Below, piece by piece: positions 30,005-39,104 of a DNA stretch of 47,184 bases. The stretch is from Burkholderiales bacterium (GTDB lineage: Bacteria; Pseudomonadota; Gammaproteobacteria; Burkholderiales; Usitatibacteraceae). Location of the stretch: NCBI GenBank assembly GCA_017853245.1, contig JAFMJY010000004.1, forward strand, positions 1-47,184. Direction: 5' to 3'. The translations under genes were made by a program, and so were the position numbers. A model generated the notes under the pieces. The model ran no database searches, was not told the DNA's origin, and saw nothing but the letters and a program-made list of their open reading frames with translations. How positions within the stretch are numbered: position 1 is the first letter of the stretch; each line of letters starts with the position of its first letter.

Positions 30005-33000
30005 ATGAACGAGGCGAATGTCCAAAGATCACGCGGGTGGATACGGCTTTCGGCAGTGGTGTTGGCCGGACTAATGGGGCTGGGCGCCAACGGGGCTATC
30101 GCGCAGGGCAAGGGTGTGCCCACGCCGGGGTACTTTCGTTTCCCGGCCGCGTCCCCCGACACGATCGTTTTCACCGCCGAGGGAGACCTCTGGCGTGTGC
30201 CGACAAGCGGTGGAACGGCCTCGCGGCTCACAACCCATCCGGGCCTCGAGGCTCACCCGGCGATCTCACCCGATGGCCAAGCGGTTGCGTTCGTCGGGTC
30301 CTACGAAGGCCCTGCCGAGGTGTACGTGATGCCGCTTGCAGGTGGCGTGCCGCGGCGCCTGACCTGGCTGGGTGCTGGCGTTCGCGTGATGGGATGGTCG
30401 CCAGCGGGGGAGGTCTTGTTCACGAGTACCGCATTGCATCCCCTCCGAGACACGAGGCTCGCGGCGGTTCACGCGCAGACGGGCAAGCTCCGTACCGTGC
30501 CGCTCGACACGGCAACCGGCGGCGCCTACATCGACAAGGCCACTCTGGTGTTTACACGCCACGGGCTCACGAGCGACAACGTGCGGGCCTATCGGGGCGG
30601 TGCGGTCGCGAGCCTTTGGCGATTCGAGGAGACGGCGAGCAAGGAAGCCGTGCGCCTTACGGATCCCAAGGAGGGTAACGCTCTCATGCCGATGCCGTGG
30701 AAATCGCGCATCGTATTTCTCTCGGATCGCGATGGCGTCATGAACCTGTGGTCGATGGACCGCGAGGGGAAGGACCTGCGGCAATTGACTAGCCATCGGG
30801 ATTTCGAAGTGCGCTCGCCCTCGCTCGGCGGTTCTCGCGTGGTCTACCAGCACGGGGCTGGGCTTCGCGCGTTTAACCTGGACTCGGGCGCCGATCAGGC
30901 ACTCGCCATCAACCTGGTGTCGGATTTTGACCAGCTGCGCGAGCGCTGGATTCGTAAGCCGCTGGACCAGTTCACCTCTGCAAATCTTTCACGGGACGGG
31001 TCTCGGCTCGCGGTGACCGCGCGAGGACGGGTGGCAACCGCGGGCGTGGGCGAGCTACGCCGCGTGGATCTCGCCGTGCCGGCGGGCGCGCGTGCGCGCA
31101 ATGCTTCCTTTTCGTCTGATGGCAAGACGGTCTACGCGTTTGTCGACGCGTCGGGTGAGGAGGAACTGTGGAGTTTTCCGGCAGACGGTTCCGGCCCCGG
31201 CAAAGCTCTCACGCAAGGCGGTGACTCGCGCCGTTGGAGCATCTGGCCCTCGCCGGACGGCAAATGGGTAGTACACGACGACAAGCGCGGGCGACTTTCG
31301 CTGCTGGAAGTAGCAACGGGCAAGAGCCGCGTGATCGACGACCCGCGTGGCGCCGCCCGCTACCCGCTGTACGAGGATATTTCCTGGGCTGCGGACGGTT
31401 CAGCCTTCGCGCTGGCTGTCTACGACAAGGACAGCGCCGACCGCCGGCGCATCGCGCTTTATCGGCTTCCTGGCGGCGAGCGGATGCTCGTCACCTCGTC
31501 GCGCTACGACAGTTACTCGCCTTCTTTTTCTCCGGACGGGCGATGGCTGTACTTCATCTCGGATCGCAACCTCCAAGCGGTGAACCCGGCGCCGTGGGGG
31601 GATCGCAACATGGGCCCTTTTCTGGACAAGCGGGGCCGCGTGTACGCGCTGAGCCTGCAGCCGGGGACGCGATTCCCCTTCCAGGCGCGCGATGAGTTGG
31701 AGGCACCGGCGCCGCCGACGGCGGGTGCGGCACCGAAGGCCGGGAACAAGGCGGATGCTGGGCCTAACGCGAAGTCCGATGAGAAGGCGGACGGCCCCGC
31801 TTCGGGAAGGCCAGCCGCGCCGCGCATACCCGCCATCGTATTGGAAGGCCTCGCGAGCCGGCTTCATCAGGTGCCGCTACCCCCGGGCAATTACACCCGC
31901 GTTGCGGTTGAGGGCAAGCGACTGTGGTGGCTGGAAGCCGATAGCGCCAGCGAGCGCAAGACGTCCCTTCGCTCGTTAGCGATCGATAACGTCGGCCTGC
32001 CAGCCGAAACCTTCCTGGCAGATATCCGCGAGTTCGCGCTTTCCGGGGATGGCCGCAAGCTCTTCTTTCGCCGCTGGGCGGCTTCCGGCCCGGGCGACCT
32101 CTTCATCGTTGATGTCGCGCCAAAGCCGCCGGCTGAGTTGCCGCGCTTCCAGGTGCGGCTTTCCGACTGGCAGTTCCCGCTCTCGCCGCGCGAGGAGTTT
32201 CAGGGCCTGTTCGCAGAGGCCTGGCGCATGCACCGGGACCACTTCTACGACCCCGGCATGCACGGCGTTGATTGGTCGTCGCTGCGTCGAAAGTACGAGC
32301 CGCTCGTTGCGCGGGTTAGCGACCGACATGAGCTCGCGGACCTGCAGGCGCAGATGATCGCCGAGCTGCAGCTTCTGCACTCCCAGGTGGGCTTGGGAGA
32401 CGCGCGTCGCGGCGAGGAAAATGTGTTGCCCGCTTCGCTGGGCGCGGAGTTGACGGCCGTGGCCAATGGCGCGCGGATCGATCGAATTCTCAAGGGGGAT
32501 CCGGAGCTCGTTGATGCGCTTTCACCGCTCGCCGTTCCCAGTGTGGCCGCCAAGGCGGGGGAAGTCATTGTCGAGGTCGACGGCCGCCGCGTCTCCTCGG
32601 TGCCTGACATTGCCGTGCTTCTGCGCGACAAGGCGGGCAAGCAGGTGCTGTTGTCTCTCCAGGGCGCCGATGGCAAGGCGCGGAAGGTGGTCGCGAAGCC
32701 GATCAATGCGGCGGCCGATCAGGCGCTTCGGCTCGTGGATTGGCAGTGGCAGCGGCGCGCGACAGTCGAAGGGGCTTCCAATGGGCGCTACGGCTACGTG
32801 CATCTCCGGGCCATGGGCCCGAACGACATTGCTACCTTCGCCCGCGAGTTTTATGCCGTATCGGATCGCGAAGGCCTGATCGTTGACGTGCGTAACAACT
32901 CCGGTGGCAACATCGACTCGACGCTCCTGGAGAAGCTCATGCGCCGCGCGTGGGCGTACTGGCAGCGCCGCGAGGGGGGCGTGTCGAATTGGACGCAGCA

Positions 33001-33391
33001 GCACGCCTTCCGGGGCCCGATCGTCGTGCTCGCCAACGAGCGCACTTACTCCGACGGGGAGTTCTTCACGGAAGGCTTCAAGCGGCTGGGGCTGGGCACC
33101 GTCATCGGAAAGCGAACCACGGGCGCGGGGGTATGGCTGTCAGATCGCAACCGTCAGGCCGATGGGGGAATTGCCCGCGCCGCGGAGTATGGCGTGATCG
33201 GGCTCGATGGAGCCTGGCTGGTGGAGGGGAAGGGGGTCTCGCCCGACATGGAGGTCGACAACCCGCCCAACGCCACATTCCGAGGCGAGGACGCACAACT
33301 TGCGGCAGCCCTTCGGTGGCTCGACGCCAGGGCCAAGGAACAGCCGGTAGGGGCACCTGCCGCGGCGGCTTACCCCAGGGTGAATCGCTGA
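30005..33391 (+). CDS. Periplasmic tricorn-like S41 peptidase
   Basis: A 1128-residue protein. A signal peptide (about 1-35, cut near AIAQ) is followed by a WD40-like PD40 beta-propeller (about 40-340), a second propeller (about 340-690) interrupted by a Lys/Asp/Pro-rich low-complexity linker near 573-605, a helical core domain, a PDZ domain (about 810-900) and the S41 protease domain. The nucleophile is Ser1016 in RTYSDGEFF, and DVRNNSGGN precedes it. This is the order of archaeal tricorn protease, but the signal peptide places it in the periplasm. It probably degrades peptides. A clear GAGGGAAGAG precedes the ATG. The gene follows the phosphatase after 17 bases. Confidence 0.9.
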   Translation: MNEANVQRSRGWIRLSAVVLAGLMGLGANGAIAQGKGVPTPGYFRFPAASPDTIVFTAEGDLWRVPTSGGTASRLTTHPGLEAHPAISPDGQAVAFVGSYEGPAEVYVMPLAGGVPRRLTWLGAGVRVMGWSPAGEVLFTSTALHPLRDTRLAAVHAQTGKLRTVPLDTATGGAYIDKATLVFTRHGLTSDNVRAYRGGAVASLWRFEETASKEAVRLTDPKEGNALMPMPWKSRIVFLSDRDGVMNLWSMDREGKDLRQLTSHRDFEVRSPSLGGSRVVYQHGAGLRAFNLDSGADQALAINLVSDFDQLRERWIRKPLDQFTSANLSRDGSRLAVTARGRVATAGVGELRRVDLAVPAGARARNASFSSDGKTVYAFVDASGEEELWSFPADGSGPGKALTQGGDSRRWSIWPSPDGKWVVHDDKRGRLSLLEVATGKSRVIDDPRGAARYPLYEDISWAADGSAFALAVYDKDSADRRRIALYRLPGGERMLVTSSRYDSYSPSFSPDGRWLYFISDRNLQAVNPAPWGDRNMGPFLDKRGRVYALSLQPGTRFPFQARDELEAPAPPTAGAAPKAGNKADAGPNAKSDEKADGPASGRPAAPRIPAIVLEGLASRLHQVPLPPGNYTRVAVEGKRLWWLEADSASERKTSLRSLAIDNVGLPAETFLADIREFALSGDGRKLFFRRWAASGPGDLFIVDVAPKPPAELPRFQVRLSDWQFPLSPREEFQGLFAEAWRMHRDHFYDPGMHGVDWSSLRRKYEPLVARVSDRHELADLQAQMIAELQLLHSQVGLGDARRGEENVLPASLGAELTAVANGARIDRILKGDPELVDALSPLAVPSVAAKAGEVIVEVDGRRVSSVPDIAVLLRDKAGKQVLLSLQGADGKARKVVAKPINAAADQALRLVDWQWQRRATVEGASNGRYGYVHLRAMGPNDIATFAREFYAVSDREGLIVDVRNNSGGNIDSTLLEKLMRRAWAYWQRREGGVSNWTQQHAFRGPIVVLANERTYSDGEFFTEGFKRLGLGTVIGKRTTGAGVWLSDRNRQADGGIARAAEYGVIGLDGAWLVEGKGVSPDMEVDNPPNATFRGEDAQLAAALRWLDARAKEQPVGAPAAAAYPRVNR

Positions 33392-33397
33392 GGCGTG

Positions 33398-34000
33398 CTA
33401 CCAGCCGCCTCGCCGCAACCATTCCTCGAGGTGGGGCAGGCGGTCGTTGCCCCAGAACGGCTCGCCATCGACCTTGAAGAAGGGCGAGCCAAAGACGCCC
33501 GCCCTGAGGGCAGAATCCACCTCGTGTCGCACACGCTGCTTGATCGCTTCGCTGCCCAGCTGGGGCTCGATGGCGGAAGCACCCGCGCCTGCCTTTGCCA
33601 CGAGGTCCATGACGACTGACCCATCCGTGATGTCTCGACCCTCGGCGAAGTAGGCACGATAGGCCAAGCGCGCAAACTGCTTGGCCTGTCCGGAGCTTTC
33701 GTCCTGAATCAGGTAAAACGCCCGGGCCGCCACCTGCGTGGCGACCGGGAATTGATTCGGCAGCGCAAACGGGATGCCAAGCAGCCGGGCCGTACGCGCG
33801 AAGTCGTGCGCAGCGTAGTCACCCTTCACCGGAAGTGTGGTGAGCGGAGCCGTGCCGACCACCTTGAACAGGGGCCCCAGCAGGATGGCGTGCCAGCGCA
33901 CTTCGCGCCCATGGCGGGCTGCAAGGGCGTCGATCTGTTCCGCGGCGAGATAGCCGTACGGGGACGAAAAGTCGAACCAGAAATCGATGGCCGACAACAT
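33398..34000 (-). CDS. 2-hydroxychromene-2-carboxylate isomerase-like (DsbA-fold, GST kappa class)
   Basis: About 200 residues with the thioredoxin-like DsbA fold and the HCCA isomerase signature FWFDFSSPYGYLAAEQI, where the first Ser is the glutathione-contacting residue; FGSPFFKVDGEPFWGNDRL closes the domain, with cis-Pro in place. There is no CxxC. The family isomerises naphthalene-pathway intermediates with glutathione, but most genomic members have no known substrate. I use the ATG at 34000; a GTG at 34021 overlaps the rne stop (GTGA) and would add seven residues, so coupling to rne is possible. No aromatic-degradation genes adjoin it. Confidence 0.83.
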   Translation of the reverse strand: MLSAIDFWFDFSSPYGYLAAEQIDALAARHGREVRWHAILLGPLFKVVGTAPLTTLPVKGDYAAHDFARTARLLGIPFALPNQFPVATQVAARAFYLIQDESSGQAKQFARLAYRAYFAEGRDITDGSVVMDLVAKAGAGASAIEPQLGSEAIKQRVRHEVDSALRAGVFGSPFFKVDGEPFWGNDRLPHLEEWLRRGGW

Positions 34001-34017
34001 CGCCCCGTTACCCCCGG

Positions 34018-36744
34018 TCACGCCCCGGGATTCGCGGGGCTGTCCTTGCCGTCGCGATCGGCTGCAGTCTCGACGAGCTGCAGCGGCTCCGCTGACGCTC
34101 CACCGCCGCCACGACGGCGACGGCGAACCGGGCGGCGAGCTTCTTCCTCGGCGTCGGCGACGGCCTGGGCAGCAGCGCGCTCGGCCGCCGTCTCCACCAG
34201 CTGAAGCGGCTCTGCGGTGCCCTCGCCGGGCGAGCCGTGGCGACGCTTGCGAACGGGGCGCCGCGGCTCGGCAACGGCATCTTCGGCGTGCTGGATCACG
34301 GGTTGAAACGCAACGGTCGACGCCGGCTCGGCCTTCACAACAGGCGCCGAGATGGGAGGAGCCTCGCTCGCGGGTTTCGATGCCGGCGACTCGACGTTAG
34401 CCACAGGGGCTGCGGCTGGCACTGGCTCACGCTCGAGCGAGGACGGGGCTCGTTCAGTTGGGTTTGCCGAAGCGCCTTCCTGCTGCGCCGCATCGGGCTG
34501 GCCCTCGAAGCGCTCGCCCCGCTCGCCCCCACGGCCTCGACCGCCGCGGCCGCGACGGCGGCGGCGCCCGGTTCCCTGTCCATCCCCCGATTCGGAAGGC
34601 GCGCCCGAGCCCGGGATCAGCGCGGCTGCATCCACCGCAGCGACAGGCTCCGTTTCTCTCGGCGGGCGTTGGTCACGGGGCTCGCGTTGAGGCTGGCCGC
34701 CACCACGGCGCGGTTCGCCGCCTCGGCCGTCGCGGCGGCCTTCTCCGCCCCGATCCTGCCCATCGCGACGCTGCTGCCCTTGTCGGTCCTCGCGACGGCC
34801 CTCGCCGCGCTCGCGATCGCCTTCTCGTCCTTCGCCACGACGACGACCGTCGCCGTGGCCTTCACCACGGCCACCGCGACCTTCATCGCGCCGGCCATCA
34901 CCGCGACGCCCGCCTTCACGGCGATCGCTGCCTTCACGGGAAGTCTCGGCGGGCTTTGCCATGGCGGCTGGGGCAGGGATAGCGGGCGTGGGCTCAGGCT
35001 TCTTGAACCATCCGAAAAGCTTGTCGAGGAAACCGGCGGGCTCCTGCTCCCGCGCGACCGGTGAGCTGGCGGGGGCAGGAGCAGCCACAGGCACCGGGGC
35101 CTGCGGCGCGGGTTGCTCAGGCGTGAATGCCTTCACCAGTGGCTCCGGGCGCGGGGCGGGTTTCTCGTCTTCCTTCTTGTGGGGCGCGCCGCGGTGCGGG
35201 CGACGCTCCTCTTCCTCTTCCTTGGGCTGCGCCGGGATCTCGTAGCTCGGCAGCATCTGGTCGAGCAGCGGGGAATCGTGACGCAGGCGCTCGACGTGGT
35301 AATTGGGCGTCTCGAGCGTGGGCGTGGGCACCAGCACGACGCCGACCTTGAAGCGTGCCTCGATCTTGATGATCTCGGAGCGCTTCTCGTTCAGCAGATA
35401 GGTGCCCACGTCCACCGGCACCTGGACATGAATGGCCGCGGTGTTTTCCTTCATCGACTCTTCCTGAAGGATTCGCAGCACATGCAGCGCGGTCGAGGCG
35501 ATGTCGCGGATGAAGCCCGTGCCGCTGCAACGCGGGCAGGCCGCGTGGGTGGTTTCATCGAGCGAGGGCTGCAGGCGCTGGCGCGAGAGCTCGAGAAGGC
35601 CGAAGCGCGAGATCTTGCCCACCTGCACGCGGGCACGGTCGTGGCGCAGCGCATCGCGCAGGCGGTTCTCCACCTCGCGCTGGTTCTTCGCGCTCTCCAT
35701 GTCGATGAAGTCGATGACAATCAGCCCGCCCAGGTCGCGCAAGCGAAGCTGGCGGGCGATTTCGTCGGCCGCTTCCAGGTTGGTATTGAACGCTGTCTGC
35801 TCGATGTCGTGCCCGCGCGTGGCTCGCGCGGAGTTGACGTCCACCGACACCAGCGCTTCCGTGTGGTCGATGACGATGGCGCCGCCCGAGGGCAGGGTAA
35901 CGTCGCGACGGTAGGCGCTTTCGATCTGGTGCTCGATCTGGAAGCGCGAGAAGAGCGGCACGTCGTCACGGTAGAGCTTTACCTTGCCGACGTTGGCCGG
36001 CATGACGGTGCTCATGAACGCGAGCGCCTGTTCGTGGATGTCCGGCGTGTCGACCAGGATTTCGCCGATGTCGGGCTGGAAGAGGTCGCGAATGGCGCGC
36101 ACCACCAGGCTCGACTCGAGGTAGATGAGGCAGGGGCCCTTTTCCTCGGCGGCCGCCGACTCGATGGCTTGCCAGAGCTGCAGGAGGTAGTTCAGGTCCC
36201 ACTGCATTTCCTCGGCGTTGCGGCCGATGCCGGCAGTGCGGGCGATGAGGCTCATGCCTTCCGGCACCTGCAGCTGGTCCATCACCTCGCGAAGCTCGTT
36301 GCGGTCCTCGCCCTCGATGCGGCGCGAAACACCGCCGCCGCGGGGGTTGTTCGGCATGAGCACCAAGTAGCGACCGGCGAGGGAAATGTAGGTGGTAAGG
36401 GCTGCGCCCTTGTTGCCGCGCTCGTCCTTGTCCACCTGGACGATCATTTCCTGGCCGACCTTCAGGTGCGTCGACATTTTGCTGCGGCCGAACTCGCCGC
36501 CGTCGTTCACCATGAACTGCTTGGCGATTTCCTTGAAGGGGAGGAAACCGTGGCGCTCGGCGCCGTAGTCGACGAAGGCCGCCTCGAGGGAGGGCTCGAC
36601 CCGGGTGATGACACCCTTGTAAATGTTGCTCTTGCGTTGTTCCTTGCCGGCGGACTCGATGTCGAGGTCGATGAGCTTCTGGCCATCGACGATGGCGACC
36701 CGAAGCTCTTCGGCCTGGGTCGCGTTGAACAGCATGCGTTTCAT
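34018..36744 (-). CDS. rne: Ribonuclease E
   Basis: A 908-residue endoribonuclease that starts mRNA decay and processes rRNA and tRNA, associated with the inner membrane in many bacteria. The catalytic half shows the S1 domain (about 36-120), the 5'-sensor, the DNase I-like part ([26 protein letters not shown]) and the Zn-link Cys403/Cys406 in CPRCSGTG, numbering nearly as in E. coli. From about residue 515 the chain is disordered and rich in Arg, Gly, Asp and Pro, as expected of the RNA-binding degradosome scaffold. Its last 85 residues contain a duplicated motif. It is divergent from rluC, the usual arrangement, with a long leader. Confidence 0.96.
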   Translation of the reverse strand: MKRMLFNATQAEELRVAIVDGQKLIDLDIESAGKEQRKSNIYKGVITRVEPSLEAAFVDYGAERHGFLPFKEIAKQFMVNDGGEFGRSKMSTHLKVGQEMIVQVDKDERGNKGAALTTYISLAGRYLVLMPNNPRGGGVSRRIEGEDRNELREVMDQLQVPEGMSLIARTAGIGRNAEEMQWDLNYLLQLWQAIESAAAEEKGPCLIYLESSLVVRAIRDLFQPDIGEILVDTPDIHEQALAFMSTVMPANVGKVKLYRDDVPLFSRFQIEHQIESAYRRDVTLPSGGAIVIDHTEALVSVDVNSARATRGHDIEQTAFNTNLEAADEIARQLRLRDLGGLIVIDFIDMESAKNQREVENRLRDALRHDRARVQVGKISRFGLLELSRQRLQPSLDETTHAACPRCSGTGFIRDIASTALHVLRILQEESMKENTAAIHVQVPVDVGTYLLNEKRSEIIKIEARFKVGVVLVPTPTLETPNYHVERLRHDSPLLDQMLPSYEIPAQPKEEEEERRPHRGAPHKKEDEKPAPRPEPLVKAFTPEQPAPQAPVPVAAPAPASSPVAREQEPAGFLDKLFGWFKKPEPTPAIPAPAAMAKPAETSREGSDRREGGRRGDGRRDEGRGGRGEGHGDGRRRGEGREGDRERGEGRREDRQGQQRRDGQDRGGEGRRDGRGGEPRRGGGQPQREPRDQRPPRETEPVAAVDAAALIPGSGAPSESGDGQGTGRRRRRGRGGRGRGGERGERFEGQPDAAQQEGASANPTERAPSSLEREPVPAAAPVANVESPASKPASEAPPISAPVVKAEPASTVAFQPVIQHAEDAVAEPRRPVRKRRHGSPGEGTAEPLQLVETAAERAAAQAVADAEEEARRPVRRRRRGGGGASAEPLQLVETAADRDGKDSPANPGA
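34054..34263 (-). repeat. Duplicated C-terminal motif in RNase E
   Basis: Two copies of a short module at residues 828-856 and 870-897: RRPVR(K/R)RR followed by a Gly/Ser-rich spacer and then [11 protein letters not shown](E/D)R. The second copy is close to the protein end. The basic half could bind RNA; the LxLVET half looks like a short protein-binding motif. Similarity at protein level is high in the outer blocks and absent in the spacer, indicating an older duplication under selection. Confidence 0.8.
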
Positions 36745-37107
36745 GTTGCTTTTTCTCCCGCGCTCGAACCACGGAAGCGGGCACCCCGGGGGGTGACCGG
36801 GATGACGGGTGTCAGGAATCGAATCTCGACGGCATCAGGCTGGCGAGTAAGTGGGCGATATCGCTGAAGGTTTCGTCAGGGCACACCGGCCTTGGAAGGC
36901 GGCGTGCCGGGAATCCGGGCGTGAAATCGAGCGCGACTGGTGCTTCGTTTACCATCGCTGCTTGGAACGGCCGGTGAGCGAAGTTAACCGGCTTCGGTGC
37001 CACTTGAGGGCATTCGGATGTGCTGACTTCGCGCGCCTTCCAGCGCGATGGGCCGCGGGCATTTCGCCGGCGGTTCTTTTGAAATCAACGAGATAGAGTA
37101 TACCCGG
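36745..37107. promoter_or_regulatory. Divergent rne / rluC control region with rne leader
   Basis: A 363-base stretch without a convincing gene. RNase E is known to control its own mRNA through a long leader, and this gap is long enough for one. On the rne side there is a GC palindrome CACCCC-GG-GGGGTG at 36782-36795, and an inverted repeat GCCGGT/ACCGGC with a 13-base loop near 36969-36993. On the rluC side TTGAAA (37079-37084) and TATACC (37099-37104) are only 14 bases apart, too close for a standard promoter. I could not assign a firm promoter for either gene. Confidence 0.5.
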
Positions 37108-38088
37108 ATGTCCGAGCCGCGCCAAGGCACCCGTTCCCGAGCGGTGGGGGCCTCCGAGGGGGCTTCCCCGCAGGCGGCAAGCCGCGTCGTGGTGGATGAA
37201 TCGGGCGCCGGGCAGCGCCTCGACAACTTCCTGATCTCCCGCCTCAAGGGCGTCCCCAAGAGCCACATTTACCGCATCGTCCGAAGCGGCGAGGTGCGGG
37301 TCAACAGTGGCCGGGTGACGGTTTCGCACCGCTTGGCCGAGGGCGATCAGGTCCGGGTGCCCCCCATCCGTTTGGCGGAGCCGGATGCAAAGGCCCCGCC
37401 CGCGGGTCTGGCGCTGACCGCGCTCTTCGAGGACGACCAGTTGCTGGTCGTCGACAAGCCAGCAGGGCTCGCTGTTCATGCCGGCAGTGGCATCACCTCG
37501 GGCCTCGTGGAGCGCTTGCGCGTGGGGCGAAGCGACTGCCGATTTCTGGAGCTTGCGCATCGGCTGGACCGCGAGACATCCGGTGTGCTCGTGCTCGCCA
37601 AGCGTCGGCCTGCGCTGGTCGCCATGCATGCAGCGCTCCGCGAGCGTCAGGCCGACAAACGTTATGTGTGCGCAGTGGCGGGCCGGTTTCGCGATGAACT
37701 ACGCCGCGTGAAGCTCGCGCTCCGGCGCCTCCCGGAAGCAGGCGGCGAGCGCCGAGTCGTGGTCGACGAGCGGGAAGGTCAGGTGGCCGAGACGGTGATC
37801 CGGCGCCTCGCGCGCTCGGATGAGTTCAGCCTGCTCGAAGCCGAGTTGGTCACTGGTCGCACGCACCAGATTCGGGTGCACCTCGCCCATCTGGGTCACC
37901 CGATCCTGGGCGATGACCGCTACGGGGATTTCGCGCTCAACCGCGAGTTGCGCTCGCGGGGCCTCAAGCGGATGTTCCTGCACGCCGCCTCGATGACGTT
38001 TCCTCACCCGGTGAGCGGGGAGTCGCTTACCATCCGCTCGCCGCTTCCCCCTGAACTCGATTCCTTCCGGCTCTCGGTCGGATTGTGA
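37108..38088 (+). CDS. rluC: 23S rRNA pseudouridine synthase RluC
   Basis: A 326-residue RluA-type pseudouridine synthase; RluC modifies U955, U2504 and U2580 of 23S rRNA in E. coli. After a variable lead of about 35 residues comes an S4 RNA-binding domain (about 35-90, QRLDNFLISRLKGVPKSHIY), then the catalytic domain with Asp154 in LAHRLDRETSG and the C-terminal GRTHQIRVHLAHLGHPILGD. Divergence from rne is the classical location of rluC. I use the ATG at 37108; the upstream in-frame start at 37048 adds non-conserved sequence. The HAD gene follows after nine bases. Confidence 0.95.
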   Translation: MSEPRQGTRSRAVGASEGASPQAASRVVVDESGAGQRLDNFLISRLKGVPKSHIYRIVRSGEVRVNSGRVTVSHRLAEGDQVRVPPIRLAEPDAKAPPAGLALTALFEDDQLLVVDKPAGLAVHAGSGITSGLVERLRVGRSDCRFLELAHRLDRETSGVLVLAKRRPALVAMHAALRERQADKRYVCAVAGRFRDELRRVKLALRRLPEAGGERRVVVDEREGQVAETVIRRLARSDEFSLLEAELVTGRTHQIRVHLAHLGHPILGDDRYGDFALNRELRSRGLKRMFLHAASMTFPHPVSGESLTIRSPLPPELDSFRLSVGL

Positions 38089-38097
38089 AACTCGCCC

Positions 38098-38751
38098 ATG
38101 AGCCGCTACGACTTCGTGATTTTCGATTGGGATGGCACCGTGATGGATTCCACGGGGCTCATCGCTTCCTGCATTCAGGATGCCTGCCGGGACGAGGGCC
38201 TGCCGGTTCCCTCGGCTCACGACGCTCGCTGGGTGATCGGCCTGGGCATCGCGGCCTCCATGGCGCGGGTGGCGCCGGGAATTACCCCGCAGCAGCAAAT
38301 GTCGCTCGCAGATCGGTACCGCCGTCATTTCCTGTCACGCGAGCATGAGGCGCCGCTCTTCGAGGGGATTCGCGAGACCCTGGACGACTTGCGAGGGCGC
38401 GGGCGCATGCTGGCTGTGGCCACCGGCAAGGCGCGGCGCGGGCTCGAGCGCGCCTTCGATAGCTCGGGGCTTCGTGGCCACTTTGATTTCTCGCGCTGTG
38501 CCGACGAGGGGCATCCGAAGCCGCACCCCGACATGGTGCTGTGGCTCCTCGAGCAGACAGGCGCAGACCCGGCGCGCACGCTGATGATCGGCGACACCAC
38601 TCATGACCTGGAGCTCGCGTCCAACGCGGGTGTCGATGCCGTGGCCGTCTGCTACGGCGCGCACGATGCCGACTCCCTCCGCGAGCACCGGGCGTCGCAC
38701 TACGCGGAATCGGTCGCCGACCTCCGGCAATGGCTCGCCCATCACGCCTGA
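38098..38751 (+). CDS. HAD-IA phosphatase, phosphoglycolate-phosphatase-like
   Basis: A 217-residue haloacid-dehalogenase phosphatase. Motif I is FDWDGTVMDS with nucleophile Asp10 and Asp12; motif II is the Thr in AVATGKARRG; motif III the Lys in GHPKPHPDM; motif IV MIGDTTHDLELASNAGV. The helical cap lies between about 18 and 80. Its genomic place after rluC is common in betaproteobacteria, where it is often labelled Gph-like; the substrate has not been fixed. It overlaps the Rieske gene by 22 bases. Confidence 0.92.
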   Translation: MSRYDFVIFDWDGTVMDSTGLIASCIQDACRDEGLPVPSAHDARWVIGLGIAASMARVAPGITPQQQMSLADRYRRHFLSREHEAPLFEGIRETLDDLRGRGRMLAVATGKARRGLERAFDSSGLRGHFDFSRCADEGHPKPHPDMVLWLLEQTGADPARTLMIGDTTHDLELASNAGVDAVAVCYGAHDADSLREHRASHYAESVADLRQWLAHHA

Positions 38752-39104
38752 TCTGCGCAGGCTCGTCGCTGGAGGAGGGCGGTAATGGCCTGCGCTTCGA
38801 TTGGGCTCCTGCGGGTGGCGAGGGGAAGGGGTTCGCAATTCGGTTCGACGGGGAAGTACGAGCGTTCGTTAACCGCTGCCCGCACCTTGGCGTGGAGCTG
38901 GACTGGGAGCCCGGGCAATTCTTCGACGACGCGAAGCTATACTTGATTTGCTCGACGCACGGCGCCGTGTTCGAGGCCGACTCCGGCCTTTGCGTCGGAG
39001 GGCCGTGCCGCGGCGCCAGCCTGGAGCCGATTGCTGCCGAGGAGCGCGCCGACGGCGTGTTCGTCGCGGCTCCCCCTGAAACCTCACTCCCAAAATCGCC
39101 ATGA
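38730..39104 (+). CDS. Rieske [2Fe-2S] protein
   Basis: A 124-residue small soluble Rieske ferredoxin-like protein. The cluster ligands are Cys50 and His52 in RCPHLG and Cys74 and His77 in CSTHGA; the second box has the usual loop after it (FEADSGLCVGGPC). There is no signal peptide or membrane segment, so it is cytoplasmic and not part of a bc1 complex. It starts inside the HAD gene and its stop overlaps the peptidase ATG by four bases, so three genes are coupled. It may pass electrons to an unknown oxygenase or reductase. Confidence 0.93.
   Translation: MARPSRLICAGSSLEEGGNGLRFDWAPAGGEGKGFAIRFDGEVRAFVNRCPHLGVELDWEPGQFFDDAKLYLICSTHGAVFEADSGLCVGGPCRGASLEPIAAEERADGVFVAAPPETSLPKSP

Noticed and set aside
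35113-36867. 584-codon open frame on the plus strand
   Set aside because: It is antisense to rne, reads as Val/His/Asp-rich shadow sequence, and shows no family pattern.
36812-36955. Possible 47-codon small gene (MVNEAPVALDF...) in the rne leader, minus strand
   Set aside because: The composition is protein-like, but there is no ribosome site and I recognise no homologue; it may be leader RNA. It would need conservation evidence.
37079-37104. TTGAAA and TATACC considered as the rluC promoter
   Set aside because: The spacing is 14 bases, too short for a standard sigma-70 promoter, and it would place the start site on the ATG itself.
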